The notes under the pieces are model-generated. The model ran no database searches. It was given only the letters and a program-made list of their open reading frames with translations, and had not been told where the DNA came from. The position numbers and the translations under genes are program-made. From the NCBI RefSeq assembly GCF_051991245.1, contig NC_135414.1, positions 29,771,293 through 29,835,292 of the forward strand: DNA of 64,000 nucleotides, given 5' to 3'. Of the stretch, positions 1 to 12,100 are shown piece by piece. Origin of the DNA: Festucalex cinctus (taxonomy: Eukaryota; Chordata; Actinopteri; Syngnathiformes; Syngnathidae). Within the stretch, counting starts at the first letter, position 1, and each line of letters begins with the position of its first letter.

Positions 1-343
1 ATAATAACGCTAATTTTAATGCGTAATGTTTTTATTTTTGGTGTGGGACAAGTCTGAACATATTTAAATCTTTATTGTAACTATTACGTTACAAGATATG
101 TAAATATTTAAATTAAAATGCATTTCACGAAACTCGTAAGCTTTTATTTCAGCGGGTGTGTGTAGGGGAGGGACTAGGGAGACTTGACAAGGAAACAAGA
201 CAATCAGAAGAGTCGAGCTGCTGCCTACTTCACCTAGACGCCTCCGCCCCGCAGGTTACCGAGTTCGAGCCGAGCGTCGACGATCACCGCCGAACTCTTC
301 ATAACATGTCACCCAGGTACTAATCGAAATTCCCCGAGACAAA
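1..343 (+). promoter_or_regulatory. glo1: glo1 5' flank and 5' UTR
   Basis: This stretch lies upstream of the glo1 start codon. The first 150 bases are AT-rich and the last 130 or so become richer in G+C and CpG, as expected near a housekeeping promoter and 5' UTR. I see no clear TATA box at a sensible distance and cannot place the transcription start. No coding exon is supported here. Confidence 0.4.
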
Positions 344-2950
344 ATGAGCGACAAAGGTTTATCCGACGAGCTGGCTGCGGCGGCGTGCAAAGATGGAGAC
401 CCCATTACCAAGGTAGGCTCGCTTGTTGTCACCGTTTTGACACGGGAGTGAAGTTTTTTTGGCCTGTCAAAACCTCGGTTCAGGCCAGCCTTGTAGACAA
501 CCATTTCCCCGTGTCATGGGTTGTGTCCATTATCGGACTTGGTCAAGTTTCTCGCGTCGTGCCTCGGTATCTATTTAAAATGGTTTATTTATTTATTTTT
601 TTAAATAAAAGTGTTAGTGTTGTGACTATAGTGTGTATCTTAAGTTCAATAAGTGGGAACGATCAACATTTTGGCGGAAGGCAGGCAAGTGGGAGTTAGC
701 AATACGAAGCTAACTTGAGTGACAGATATCCAAGCCCGAAGAAGAGAATTCAACAAATTCCTCGTTTTCCCGTCCAATTCAAACCATTACAACTTCAAAA
801 TTATTCACAAAAACTCTGAACATCCGTGGTACCAGTTTTTCTACAGTCACCAAATTCCCCAAAATTCCACAGTTTGCGTGAAAGTAATTCCTGTTTAAAT
901 GAATGGAGGCAGCCTTCATTATGTAACTCACCCTTCCATTTTCCACGACAAATTTTTTTTCCAATTTAAAGCAGATCCACACTTTAGGTACCATAGTGGT
1001 TCCCAATATGTCATGAATCAGATTTTATGGTGGCAAGTTTGGGATTAACAGTTCTAATTGTCCATAATTGGCAAAGTTTGAATCTGTTAACGTTTGTTTT
1101 TAAACTCCGTTTTTCCTATTGACATCTTTCCACATTTCTCATCCAGTTAAAACCATTCTAAATTTAATATGTTTATGTTACCATTCAGGAATAGGCTCAT
1201 GCTGACATAAACTGTATTTTTAAAACGTGTTGTTTATGGTATTTAAACCTGCATTTTCATGCCTTCTACTTGTGACGTTTAATGACAAGTTTGAATCGAA
1301 TCTTGACTCATTTGTCACATTCCCCACATTTGTTTTAGTGTTGAACCTTTTCCAAGAATAAGTTTCCTCAATAATGAGACATTTCTACAGAAATTGCACT
1401 TTCAAAGTTTCCTTATACTACACACAAACGAAACCACTAATACTTGTCTTGTTGAAATACACTTTCATGGAATTTGTTGAGATTCTTTTGGCTTTTTCTT
1501 TTTTTCCCCCCGCCCCTCTCGCACATAAGTGAAAATGGCTCTGTGAATGTTTGTCCTGTCTGCTGCCATTCATTCAAACTGACAGGAAAGTGTTCAGCAT
1601 TCTAGTTTGAGCTCGGGATGCTTCAACTTTTAGCCTACACGCTCTAAGAAAGAAATAAAACATTACATTTTATGTCAATTTTTGAGAAAATGCACATGCT
1701 GTGTCATACAGCATTTTTTTTTCATAAGCACTTCTGACCTAACCTTCTTTTCTCAGTGTGAAGTCTTTCCAAAGGTTTTTAGTGTCATCGATATGAAAGA
1801 GCCTTACCCAATTTTAAGGCTGCTTACCAGTTCCATGTGCACGCTCACACAGAGATGCCATTTGGCTGCTTGACATTTTTGACAGGCTGGTGTCAGAATG
1901 TGATATTTCGTTAAACCTCCAGTTTTGTACTCCTCCTTTCAAAAGATTCAATTGCCTCTCTCGTGACTGTATGCATGCAAGAAAAAAGAGGCACTTCATG
2001 TATGTTGTGCAGGATTTCATGATGCAGCAAACGATGCTGCGAGTGAAGGATCCGGTTAAATCCTTGGATTTCTACACCAGGATCCTTGGCATGACGTGAG
2101 TATTAAGTTCACGCGCTCATTCGCTCTGCGTGTGTTGCATCGTGCGTGAGGTTGTCCTTTATCGTCTACATAAACAAGCCTGCTGCAGAGGTTCGACTTC
2201 CCCTCCATGCGCTTCTCCCTCTTCTTCCTGGGCTACGAAGACAAGAACGAGATCCCTGCCGACGTGAAGGAGAGGACGTCCTGGACTTTCTCCCGCAGGG
2301 CCACCATCGAGTTGACGCAGTAAGGGGCCTCGCCGGCTCCCTAAAATGGTCGCCGAGAGCAGCATGTTTTGCTTTGCGACGCTGTCAGTTGAACACTCCT
2401 TGTGGTTTAAAACAGGCTCAGCAGAGTTCTGGCAGCTCTGGTGAGGTAGCTTAGGTTTCCCCACGTCTTGATTTCATGTTTCGCCTTCTCTTCTTCTCAA
2501 GTAACTGGGGCTCGGAGTCCGACGAAAGCCAGTCATACCACAACGGAAACTCGGATCCACGTGGCTTTGGTAAGCTTGGAAATAGTTAACACTTTTTATA
2601 ACCAAACTGATTTGCGTTCACGGTACTCTTGACAGGCCACATCGGCATCGCGGTGCCGGATGTCAACAAGGCCTGCAAGCTGTTCGAAGAGCAAGGCGTC
2701 ACCTTCGTCAAGAAACCCGACGACGGTGAGATGTTTGACATTTGACTTTAAAATTGTGTTTCCCAATCTTTATTGTGGCTGTATGTATTTTGCATTTGAA
2801 AAATATTAGGGTAAACCAACATAAAATGAAATGATTTATTTATTTTTTAATTTCCCAGGTAAAATGAAAGGACTGGCCTTCATCCAGGACCCCGATGGCT
2901 ACTGGATCGAGATCCTGAGTCCCAACAATATGATTTCCATCACCTCCTAA
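344..2950 (+). CDS. glo1: lactoylglutathione lyase (glyoxalase I), six coding exons
   Basis: Glyoxalase I is the cytosolic Zn enzyme that turns the hemithioacetal of methylglyoxal and glutathione into S-lactoylglutathione. Exons: 344-412, 2013-2095, 2179-2319, 2502-2569, 2636-2725, 2859-2950. All introns are GT-AG and phases join without error to give 180 residues, close to the 184 of human GLO1. The metal and catalytic positions known from human GLO1 are present: Gln29 in QQTMLRVKD, Glu95 in ATIELTHNWG, His122 in GHIGIAVPD and Glu168 in GYWIEIL. The stretch SYHNGNSDPRGFGHIG is also typical. The N-terminus (MSDKGLSDEL) differs from mammals, as it usually does. The start ATG is the only one that fits the spliced frame. 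The next gene starts about 450 bases downstream on the same strand. The enzyme looks intact. Confidence 0.97.
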
Positions 2951-3167
2951 AAACGGGATGAGAGCAGAGCATGGCGCTTTTTTTTTTTTTTTTTTTTTTT
3001 TTAGGGAAGATCTTTGTTGTCGAGCACAGTGTGGGAAAATAATTGAAACGCCAAGTTGGAGACATGCAAGCTCCTCCATAATGGGACATTTAGATTTAAT
3101 ACATTAGCATTTGTTTTGTTCCGAAATGACTTTAATTTGTGTGAAAGTGTGATACGCTGCTGTTGGT

Positions 3168-3235
3168 AATAAATGTGCGAGCTGGCGTTCAAATGCAAGT
3201 GAGAACATTTTTCCTATGGTGCTTTTCAAAATAAA
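3168..3235 (+). promoter_or_regulatory. glo1: glo1 polyadenylation signals (two AATAAA)
   Basis: Two AATAAA hexamers lie at 3168-3173 and 3230-3235, about 220 and 280 bases after the glo1 stop. Either could end the mRNA. The 3' UTR also holds a run of about 24 T at 2979-3002. The next gene begins transcribing within roughly 150 bases of the second signal, so the two genes are packed tightly. Confidence 0.6.
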
Positions 3236-3399
3236 GTGACAAACCGCACTGCTTTTGTTTTGAATTCGAATGAACGGAAGTCTTATTTTGAAAATCGGTG
3301 GGCGGATCGAGTGCTTTCCTTTTCTGTAGGTCGGGTCTTAAGGTCATTGCTGGCTCGCGAGTCGCGGCCGAAGTAAAGGGAAAGAAAAAAAAAAAAGAG

Positions 3400-6267
3400 A
3401 TGTCTGACGTTAAGTGCGACGCCACCGCGCGTGTCGTCAAGGCTTGGGTCGCCCTCAGAAGACTCGACAAAAACGGTTTGTTGGTTTGTCTTCAGGTGTC
3501 ATGACACATTTAGTGTGCGTGGTCGTCGTCATGGCAACCGTCTGGCCGTCTCCGTGGCTCGGTAGTTTGGTTTAGTTTCCATAAATAGTACATAATGGAC
3601 GGCAATTGAATGCATTTTTTGTTGTTGTTCTCAAGTAAAAGGTTAACGAATGAATTCGTTTCTCCATGTTAAAAGTCAACAGCTGCATTTGACCGTCAAG
3701 TGTTCGTATCGAACCGGAAGAGAGCCACAGGTGCATTACAGGGGCCCTCGTTTACGATCGGATTTGTTCAAGACTCTTGCAATCATACACAAAACAGTAA
3801 AACATTCTTTCAAGCAAGCTTACGGCTCGAATGGAAGTGAAAATGACATTTACATCAACTTGGCCTTAGGAAAACAAACTTTTTCCGAAACATTTATACA
3901 TGTATTGCAAATATAATATTGAATACGTTACCCTGTGAGTTTTACTCACCTTAGAGTAAATTACTTGTTTTGAGGGGGGGGGGGGGGGGGGGGCAGTGTA
4001 AGGCAGGTTTGCTCAACATTTTACAGACAGTGTCTTCTCTGCTGCATGCAACGACGACAGCAGCCTGGGAAAACAGGTGATTAGCAGCATGGGGGAGACA
4101 TTTGGAGAAAGAGTGAGAAAAGTATGTTTTTACTGCCATTGCTATAATTTTAAGCCTTAAAATGCGTCGCCTTTTTCCTTGGAACTTTTCTATTTGGCAC
4201 ACATGTCCATGTTGTACTTGTTACATTTGAAAGCAATTATGGGTAACGGATGATGTATGTTACAAATGACAGATGACAGAGTTGTGGCACTCCGCGAGGT
4301 GTCAATTCCTCAGGCGGCCGACATGTCCTCCATCGTTCAGGTGCTCCCTGTTGGCTATTATGCTCCCGTCACGGTAACACACACACACTAGTCAGTCAAT
4401 ATGACTAGTAAATATGTTCTCATCCTTTTCAGATCATCGCCACCTCCTTTAACCTGAACTCTTCAGATGTTGTATTCAAGGCAAGCGTCACGCTGACAAT
4501 TAATATCATGCTTGATTATGACTAAATGAATGACGTGCGTGCATATTCAGATAAGAAACCAGCGTGGATGTCTGATCCCTCTAACCGGCTCCATCCCAGA
4601 AAACAGCAAGCACATGTACGTATTTGTTTCATATTGACGTGCTCAGGATTCACAGATGAAGGGGAGCATTTAATAACCTAGTTTGCATCATTTTTAAACG
4701 CCATCATCTTTATTTTGTTACAGTATCGTAAATGGGTTTTGTAATAACTGCATGTCATGCTTAATAGTACAGTACATTGAATCATGAATATATGTACTTT
4801 TCGTTTTTTTGGTTTGTTTTTATAGAACCACCGCCTCCCCTATTCCTTTTAACAATAAATGAAATTGCATTATCAACACGGATGTTGTTTCTCTTCACAG
4901 GCCTTACTTGCTCGAGGTGGCCAAGATCTTTCAACATGGTACTGTCACAAAATACTAGAGTTGTCAAACGATTACATTTTTTTAATCAGATTAATCAGAT
5001 CTTAGAATTTTGATTCATCACAATTAATCCAAAAGCTTTTTTGAGCAACTTTTTTTTTGCGTGCCAAATTGAACTCATTCCAACCCAAAAACATGTAAAT
5101 ATGTTTTTTTTTTTATACTTGGTCCTTCACTTCCCAAAACATATTTACATGCTTTTGGGTTTGATTGAGTTAAAGAGCGCCTGTTCTGTGTTAATTCTTT
5201 CGACCTTTAATGTTATGAGGACATCTTCAAAAATTTTTTGATCCACTGCACACGATCATCCCCCTCTTTTACTAATCAGTTAATTACTTGCATAATTTAA
5301 AATGGGAAATCAATGACCTCGATAGTTTGTCATGAACAAATATTCTGGATGTCATGCAAACATTTATTAAACGATTTACTTAAATGCATGTAATGTTTAT
5401 TGCTCAAACACAATCTGTGCTACCTTTAACGTAACCGTCCACTGTCATGTAAAGGATCATCTGTGTGATTAATCTGCGTTAATACATGATTAATGCGATG
5501 ACTTTTTATTTTTTTATTAATTAGATTTTTTTTTTTTCTAGTGTATTGTAGTTAGCAGAGCAGTGTCTGGGACGTACCAAAATCTGCTACATCCAATGGG
5601 AAAAAAAAGACCAGTTTCATTATTTTTGCTACATCTGAGAACTAATAACACACACACCCACACACACACACACAATATTAATGTATTATTTTTTTCCTAG
5701 TACGTCCCAATCCCAAAAGTATCCCCATGACTGTGATCAACAAGTGCATGAAGACCCGACTGCACTCTGTCGACAAGAGGGTACGTGACGACTAAAAATA
5801 GATTCAATCACAAATGTATGTTTTTATTGATATATTCAGCAATTCACGTCACTCAAGTAAATATGTTTCGTATCCAAACTGTACATTTAGTGTTTCAGAT
5901 GTGAATGAACAAAAAAATAAAAAAAACATGTTTAATGCAGATTCAGAGACTTGAGGAGCTTCTTCCTCAAATAAAACTGAGACGCGATGAAAAACTGAGC
6001 CAGGTAAATAAATGACATCTTTTGTGTAGGCGATTGTCTTCTTGAATCACGTTTGTATTTTCCTATATATTACTGTACGCTCAGGAGATTGAAAGTCTGA
6101 ACCAGAAGTTGATGTTTCTCCACAAGAGAATGCAGGTGAGTCGATTGTTTTTTTTCACGTGAGGTGCTGAATTGAGTTAGATCGCGAAATAGGTTAGCCT
6201 GCTCTGTTTGCAGGTGGCCGACTCGCTGACGTGGAAGGGAACGCTAACCCGACCGCCTCTGTGGTGA
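3400..6267 (+). CDS. unrecognised 191-residue protein with C-terminal coiled coil, nine coding exons
   Basis: I do not recognise this protein. Exons: 3400-3475, 4273-4373, 4433-4480, 4551-4615, 4901-4938, 5701-5780, 5941-6003, 6085-6135, 6214-6267. The joined frame is open for 191 codons, and every junction keeps phase, which is strong evidence of a real gene. The first half (MSDVKCDATARVVKAW...) looks like a small globular domain with beta-type hydrophobic alternation, including VVFKIRNQRGCLIPLTG around residues 72-88. Residues about 130-175 are a predicted coiled coil (IQRLEELLPQIKLRRDE, then EIESLNQKLMFLHKRM). There is no signal peptide or membrane segment, so it is probably intracellular. 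The intron after 4480 starts with GC instead of GT. No function is proposed. Confidence 0.8.
3974..3993 (+). repeat. G20 homopolymer in intron 1 of the unrecognised gene
   Basis: An uninterrupted run of about 20 G lies in the first intron. Such a run can form a G-quadruplex and is a likely place for assembly or length error. Confidence 0.9.
4953..5540. mobile_element. degraded hAT-like non-autonomous element (tentative)
   Basis: The left end, TAGAGTTGTCAAACGATTA, followed by repeated AATCAGATTAATCA and later GATTAATCTGCGTTAATACA, resembles a common teleost element that starts TAGGGGTGTCAAACGATTA. The right end is eroded, so the borders are uncertain. It lies in the intron between 4938 and 5701, and probably explains why that intron is longer than its neighbours. 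Confidence 0.35.
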
Positions 6268-6456
6268 ACCGTCAGCCGACACCTGTCAATCAAGTCATCG
6301 TGTCTGACGTCAAAGATGGATCAGCACCGCCCAGTTAAGGCCTTTGGACTGGGAAACATTGTGAGCCAGAATTGACCTTGTTAGACTCTTAACTGTATAT
6401 TTTCTTTTAAATAGTTAAATAGTTTCTAGTTTGTTTGAGTCGTGATTGTTTCAAGT

Positions 6457-6466
6457 AATAAATAAA
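6457..6466 (+). promoter_or_regulatory. polyadenylation signal of the unrecognised gene
   Basis: Overlapping AATAAA hexamers (6457-6462 and 6461-6466) lie about 190 bases after the TGA at 6265-6267. This is a normal 3' UTR length for a small gene. Cleavage would be expected 10-30 bases later. Confidence 0.6.
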
Positions 6467-6469
6467 TAT

Positions 6470-7040
6470 CCGGTAAATTAAATAAATAATTAGAACGTAA
6501 AACAAATGTCAGTGTCAAATTTATTTTATTCATAATGTTATTTTAAACTATATTATAATGAAATACAGTATAACTGGAAATAATTGCATGCAAAATGTAA
6601 TTAACTTCATCACTAATAAATATAACAAAATTAATCAATTCCAAAGTTACAGTATTATGTTTCATTTTATGTATGTCTGTCCTAATTATATTGGAACATG
6701 TATTATGGGTGTGCATAAAAGATAATTTGATACGAGTCTTGTGTTGGAAGCACTTGCATCTTTAAAATTAAAACCTACTTTCCAATTCACAGTAAGTTTT
6801 TGCTACATCCCTTATATTTATTTTTAATTTTAATCATTAAAGTGTGCTTTTAGTTTGTCAACTGTCCATTTATTAACAGGTAAAGACTAATCTGGAATGT
6901 TGGAATACTTGTTTATGTAATTATGTATTTTATAAACACAAACATTTAACGTTAAAATCATATTGTTTTCATGTCAATGTATTTTTCGTGCAGCTGTGGA
7001 GTACTTTTTTATTGTTACACCATATATGGCTCTACCAGAT
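6470..7040. other. AT-rich intergenic spacer
   Basis: Between the poly(A) signal of the unrecognised gene and the hmbox1 promoter region the sequence is AT-rich and shows no exon, RNA gene or recognisable repeat. Confidence 0.5.
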
Positions 7041-7189
7041 CATATCACCTGTATTTGAAACTCCAACTCCCGTCGTCCCTTGCGGCGCAGTGTCGAACAT
7101 GGCGCCTGTCTCGCGGACAATAGGCGAATGTGTCTGATGGTGGGCTGAAGCCCAAAAATACAATCAAGAGAAGACGTTTTTTGAGGGGA

Positions 7190-7278
7190 AACTTAACATT
7201 ATACTTGTGTCCCGCCGCCATATCAGCCCGCATGTTACAACTAAAATCTGCGGAGTACTGTCGACTGGAATAAGGAAG
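7190..7278 (+). other. hmbox1: probable 5' noncoding exon of hmbox1 (left end uncertain)
   Basis: A strong donor, GAAG|GTAAGTTA, ends a G+C-richer block at 7278. Joined to the acceptor at 9180, it gives an in-frame TAA (7271-7273) shortly before the ATG at 9182, and a purine at -3. That supports the chosen start and makes this exon noncoding. The transcription start is not visible. The surrounding 7050-7280 is CpG-richer than its flanks and may be the promoter. Confidence 0.5.
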
Positions 7279-8231
7279 GTAAGTTACGAGCCGCTGCTGC
7301 GTTTAAAACGCTCTCATTAGCCCGCTTGATTTCCTCTACGTGATGTGACCGAAACCCCCCTTGAAAGACCCCGCGGTTCTGTACGTTTAGCCCAGATGTT
7401 GAGATACTGTCTCCCAAACGAATCAAATTTAGTCTCAATCGGTTACGTGAGAGGTCCTCTATGAATCGGCATGTTAGCAGCCCACCTCGCCGCTGTGGTT
7501 TAGACGCAATCCTCCTCGTCGTCAGTCGCAAAACCCATGGAGACACTCGCCGGTGTTTAGACAAAATCAGCTGATTTTTCAATGGGCTTTGGTGTTGAGA
7601 AGGAAAAGTTGAAACACTGCAGTTCTTCAACATATTATCGGGCATTCTGAACCATCTGAAATTGTTTATTTATAGTATTATTACAATGTGTGCTTTTTGT
7701 TGTCAAATCCGCTGGAGGAGTTTGTTAAAGTATAATTATTATACAATCATAATCACGCACACGTTAGCTGTGCATCAACTCTGGACGTTGCCCGGGTCTC
7801 CACTTTGCTGCAGCGGTCCTCAATTAAATCTCTTGGAGAATAAACGTAGTAGTAAGAAAACAGGAGAGACCCTGCTACGTCTTGTGTTTGTGTCTTTGTT
7901 GTTGTTGTGTGTGTGTGTGTGTGTGTGTGTTTTTTTTTTCTCCTCTCGATAGTTCGTGCAAAACAGAGGAGTTCTTTGCAGAGGAGAAGGAGCGTCATTT
8001 TCTCACATCAACCGTTTTCCATTCCCAACCATTTGTTTACACTTTTAAAAGTAACAAACTATTTATCTTTTATTGTCACTTATTTTTGTTACAGATGTGT
8101 CTATTTTTCTTACAATTTTCTGCCTGTAAAAGGTGCATTTTTTTTAAAATTGTACTCACTTGCTGCAGTTTTAGCCTTCCAAGCCATATAGAACCATTTT
8201 GAAAATGTTTTTCCATGTAACCCATTTTCAG

Positions 8232-8302
8232 GCATTGGTGGTCCAGTGGTAGGATTCTTGCCTGCCACGCAGGAGGCCCGGGTTCGATTCCCGGCCAATG
8301 CA
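8232..8302 (+). tRNA. tRNA-Gly (anticodon GCC)
   Basis: A complete 71-nt tRNA cloverleaf is visible. The acceptor stem is GCATTGG paired with CCAATGC plus discriminator A. The anticodon arm is CTTGC-CTGCCAC-GCAGG with anticodon GCC, and the T arm contains GGTTCGATTCC (B box). The A-box region TGGTCCAGTGG is typical of eukaryotic glycine tRNAs. A TTTT Pol III terminator follows at 8314-8317. There is no intron. The gene lies in hmbox1 intron 1 on the same strand. It looks functional. Confidence 0.96.
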
Positions 8303-8610
8303 TTAATTCTGTCTTTTATCCATCCCAGATTGTGGATACCACTTGTGTAGAAGCAGAAAAAATGCAAAGCAATATTGTATGAAAACGATGGTGAAGCCTT
8401 AATGTCACTAAAGTGGTTCAAAGTACAATTTTTTTGTGTGTGCTTATTTTCATGGTAAAACGTACGCATGTTGGTGTCATGACAGTGTTTTCTTGTTGCA
8501 ACTGTCTGATGTCTGACATGTTTTGTTTTCATTGAACGGATGTAATCAGCATAACCAGCAACTGTCTGATGTCAGGAATCTTTCATCTTTATGAACTGTT
8601 TAGAACGAAG

Positions 8611-8728
8611 CCTATCAGTTTCACCCGCATGTCGGTCAGCAGCTCAACAGATTCATCCATGTCAGTCATGTTTCAGCGACCTATCCGAGTTACCCGCATG
8701 TCTGGCCGCAGCCCATCAGATTCATTCG
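8611..8728 (+). repeat. two imperfect copies of a ~70-bp unit
   Basis: The block 8611-8658 (CCTATCAGTTTCACCCGCAT, then GTCGGTCAGCAGCTCAACAG) recurs at about 8680-8728 as CCTATCCGAGTTACCCGCAT, then GTCTGGCCGCAGCCCATCAG, a spacing of 69 bases. A shorter repeat, CAACTGTCTGATGTC, occurs at about 8499 and 8560. Origin unknown; it lies in hmbox1 intron 1. Confidence 0.6.
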
Positions 8729-8934
8729 CAGATTATAATAGTTTTTTTTTTTTTTTTTGCCGAATTATTCCTCTGCTCACCTCCACAGCCCAAGTGTAGT
8801 TCCACGCCTCTTGATCCATGATTCCTTCTCGTTGTTTCTGGTCTAGTCGTTAGTACGATAAGATTTGTTATGCGAATAAAGGTTTAAACTTTTATTTGTG
8901 TCTGCGTTTTTGGGATCCAACTCCAGAACATATT

Positions 8935-9063
8935 ATCATTTATTGTAAACTATTTTTTGACATATTTTTGACTGTTTATATTTGATTTGATCCCAGATCT
9001 TAATATAATAATAATAGTCTATTTTGCCTGGCTAAATAAAGGTTAAATAAATAAAAATAAATC
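8935..9063 (+). mobile_element. possible 3' tail of a LINE-type retroelement
   Basis: The stretch ends GCCTGGCTAAATAAAGG followed by TTAAATAAATAAAAATAAAT, a tail often seen at the 3' end of teleost non-LTR elements. No reverse transcriptase or other coding remnant is visible upstream, so this would be a heavily 5'-truncated copy. Confidence 0.3.
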
Positions 9064-9181
9064 AAAAATGGGTGCACCGCACACAAGCATAAAATGGAGG
9101 CCAGAACACATGCAAAAAACCATTTGAATTTGGTGAAGTGTTGACGAGAATAACAAAAGATTTTCTCTGTTGTGCTGTAGG

Positions 9182-12100
9182 ATGTTCCAGCATTGTGAGG
9201 AGCCTCGCTTCACCATCGAGCAGATTGACCTCCTGCAGAGGCTCAGGAGGACGGGCATCGGCCAGGCCGAGCTCCTCCACGCTCTGGACGCCTTGGACCA
9301 CCTTGACCACGCTCGCGACGGACGCGCCTCGAACCAGCCGCCGCCTTCCTGCGCCCCGCCTTCGTCTTCCACCGCCGCCACGCAGACCGTCTTCGCCGAC
9401 AGCCGCCTGTCGCCGAGCGGCTTTGACCTGACCTCGCCCGTCGCCATGGCGACGGTCGCGCAGACCAACGGCAAGATGTCGCCGCTGGCCAGGTTTCCTC
9501 TGGTGGGCGGCGGCGCGGTGGGCTACGGGTTCGAGGTGGGCGACGACGACGTGGACGTGGACGAAAAAGTGGAAGATTTGATGAGGTTGGTGCGACGGCG
9601 AATGAGTTTTTTTACAGTGAACCCTAGCGACGATACATTACAGTGTTCCCTTGTTTATCGCAGGTGTTACGTTCCAAAAACTACCCGCCAAAATGGAAAT
9701 CCGCATTAATTATAAAAATACAAATAAAATAAAATCCCGTTAATTATGTATATTTTTTCCTTTATTATGTTTTTTCGTTTTGGTATGATTTTTACTTTAT
9801 TATAAATGCTTTTTCTTTCATCATGTTTGTTGTTGTTGTTGTTTACATTCATTTTTTCCATTAAAAGTGTATTTTTTTTTTTTTTTAGTTATTACAGTAT
9901 ACAGCACAGTATATATTTTTTTATTTATTATGTGTTTTTCATTTTGGTATGATTTTTAGTTTATTATGAATGCTTTTTCATTCATAATGTCTGTTTTTTT
10001 TTCTTCTCATTTACAGTTATTTTTTCCATTACAAATGTGTGTGTGTGTGTTTTTTTTTTAATGTACTTGTTATACTGCACAGTATATATTTTCTGTCTCT
10101 GGAATGCAGTCGTGGGGCAACGGGACAGACACCGTTGGAAAGGTCTCGTCGAGATGCCCGCATGTTGGACGTAAGGTCTGAGAGACCAAAAAATAAAAAA
10201 TAAAACAAAAAGCACATTGTTAAAAAATCGGCAAAAGATGAACCCGCGACAAACGAGCCAACACCGTATTGTGAAAAGCCAACAAAAGGCGTGTGTGCTT
10301 GTAGGAGAGACAGCGGCGTCATCAAGGAGGAGATCAAGTCTTTCCTGGCCAGCAGACGCATCTCGCAGGCCGTGGTGGCGCAAGTGACGGGTGCGTGTCG
10401 CACGACCTCGTCTTCCTCCAACCGGCAGCTGACCTCGTCTCGCTCCTCTTGCAGGAATTAGCCAGAGTCGCATCTCGCACTGGCTGCTGCAGCAAGGCTC
10501 CGACCTCAGCGAGCAGAAGAAACGAGCCTTCTTCAGATGGTATCAGATGGAGAAGAGCAGCCCTGGTAACCGCACGCTTCGCCGTCCGTCTATTTGTCTC
10601 TGGCTTTTCTTGGTGTTTTCGATCCAAATATTGATATTATCGATACCGAGAGGGTGCCGGTATCGGATGGATACTATCATGATCGATCCAGTCGTTTAGT
10701 TTCAGTTTGGCTCTTGTATGCGCTGCTTCGGTTTGGTCAAACGGATCACGGCCATGTCGCAGTAGCACATGAAAGATGACGTTCCATTCTTTCTTTCCGT
10801 TCTTTAATAATCACCGTTTGAAAATTGAGAGACATTGATTGAAAATCGAAAAGGAGAGAACAAGTTTATGAAAAGATACATCTTCTCCACAACAGTGACT
10901 TTGACACAAATATTTTTTGGGTTGAGTGACGCTCTGTGAAAAGGCTTTGATCATTCTTGAAAACATTCATTTCATCAGATTTCATCAGTCTATTGATCAA
11001 TTCGCCTGCCTGCACGTACCTGCCGATCTATCGTGTCGATTTTGTTCAAAATCATTCAATTGACCTCCGGTTCACTTCAACTGTATTTGTTGTGCCCCGT
11101 GATCAGGCGCCACGCTGGCCATGCACACGAGCGCCCCGCTGACGCTGGAGGACGTGATGATGGACTGGCAACCGGCCCCGCCCACATTCGCCCCCGCCAC
11201 GGGGGGCTTCCGCCTGCGCAGGGGCAACCGATTCACCTGGAGGAAAGAGTGTCTGGCCGTCATGGAGAGGTAACTGCCATTTTGTTCCCATGTGACGGGA
11301 CTCCATCATGTGTGATGTGTGTGCGTGGACGTGCGCGCAGCTACTTCAGTGACAATCAGTATCCCGACGAGGCGAGGAGGGAGGAGATCTCCACGGCTTG
11401 CAACGCCGTCATTCAAAAGCCAGGTGGGGTCCCGATCTGGAGCCCGTCTGTGCGCACGCGCCCGTTTAAAGGCGAGCTCGCGTGTGCGTGTTTTTCAGGA
11501 AAGAAGCTTCTGGATTTTGAGAAGGTGACGTCACTGAAGGTGTACAACTGGTTCGCTAATCGCCGCAAGGACATCAAGAGACGAGCCAACATCGGTAACG
11601 TCGTCCTCCGTCCGTCGCCTGCCTCCCGTCTTTCTTTTTTTTTGCTTTCAAGTGTTGATAAGCTGTGACGAGTGTGTGTGTGTGTCTCGAAGAAGCAGCC
11701 ATCTTGGAAAACCAGAGCGTGGACGTGCAAAGTCCTGGAGGTCAGTCGAACGGTGACGAGGTCGACGGCAACGACGAGCAGGTATTCAATAACATTGGTT
11801 GCTTTTTTTTTTTTTCTTCATGACAACTGAATTTTGGGAAATGTTCACTTGTTGTTATTATTATTATTATTATTGTTATTATTATTATTTTATTGTATTT
11901 TTTCCCCATATATTACTTCTGACTGCCAATTAGCTAAAGTGGCAAAGAATTTACTTATTTATTTATTGATTTGTTTAATATTAATTTAATTTATTTAATT
12001 GTAATTTGAACAAAAAAAAAACAATTCTTTAAAAATGCCTCTTCCAAAAATTACTTTTCTGGCTTCTGATTGGTAAAACTGACATTTAAATGAATATAAA

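Noticed and set aside
7904..7930. (GT)n followed by T run as a candidate regulatory Z-DNA element
   Set aside because: Ordinary microsatellite; nothing links it to regulation.
10620..10700. TATTGATATTATCGATACCG phrase in an hmbox1 intron
   Set aside because: It may be a repeat remnant, but no borders can be defined.
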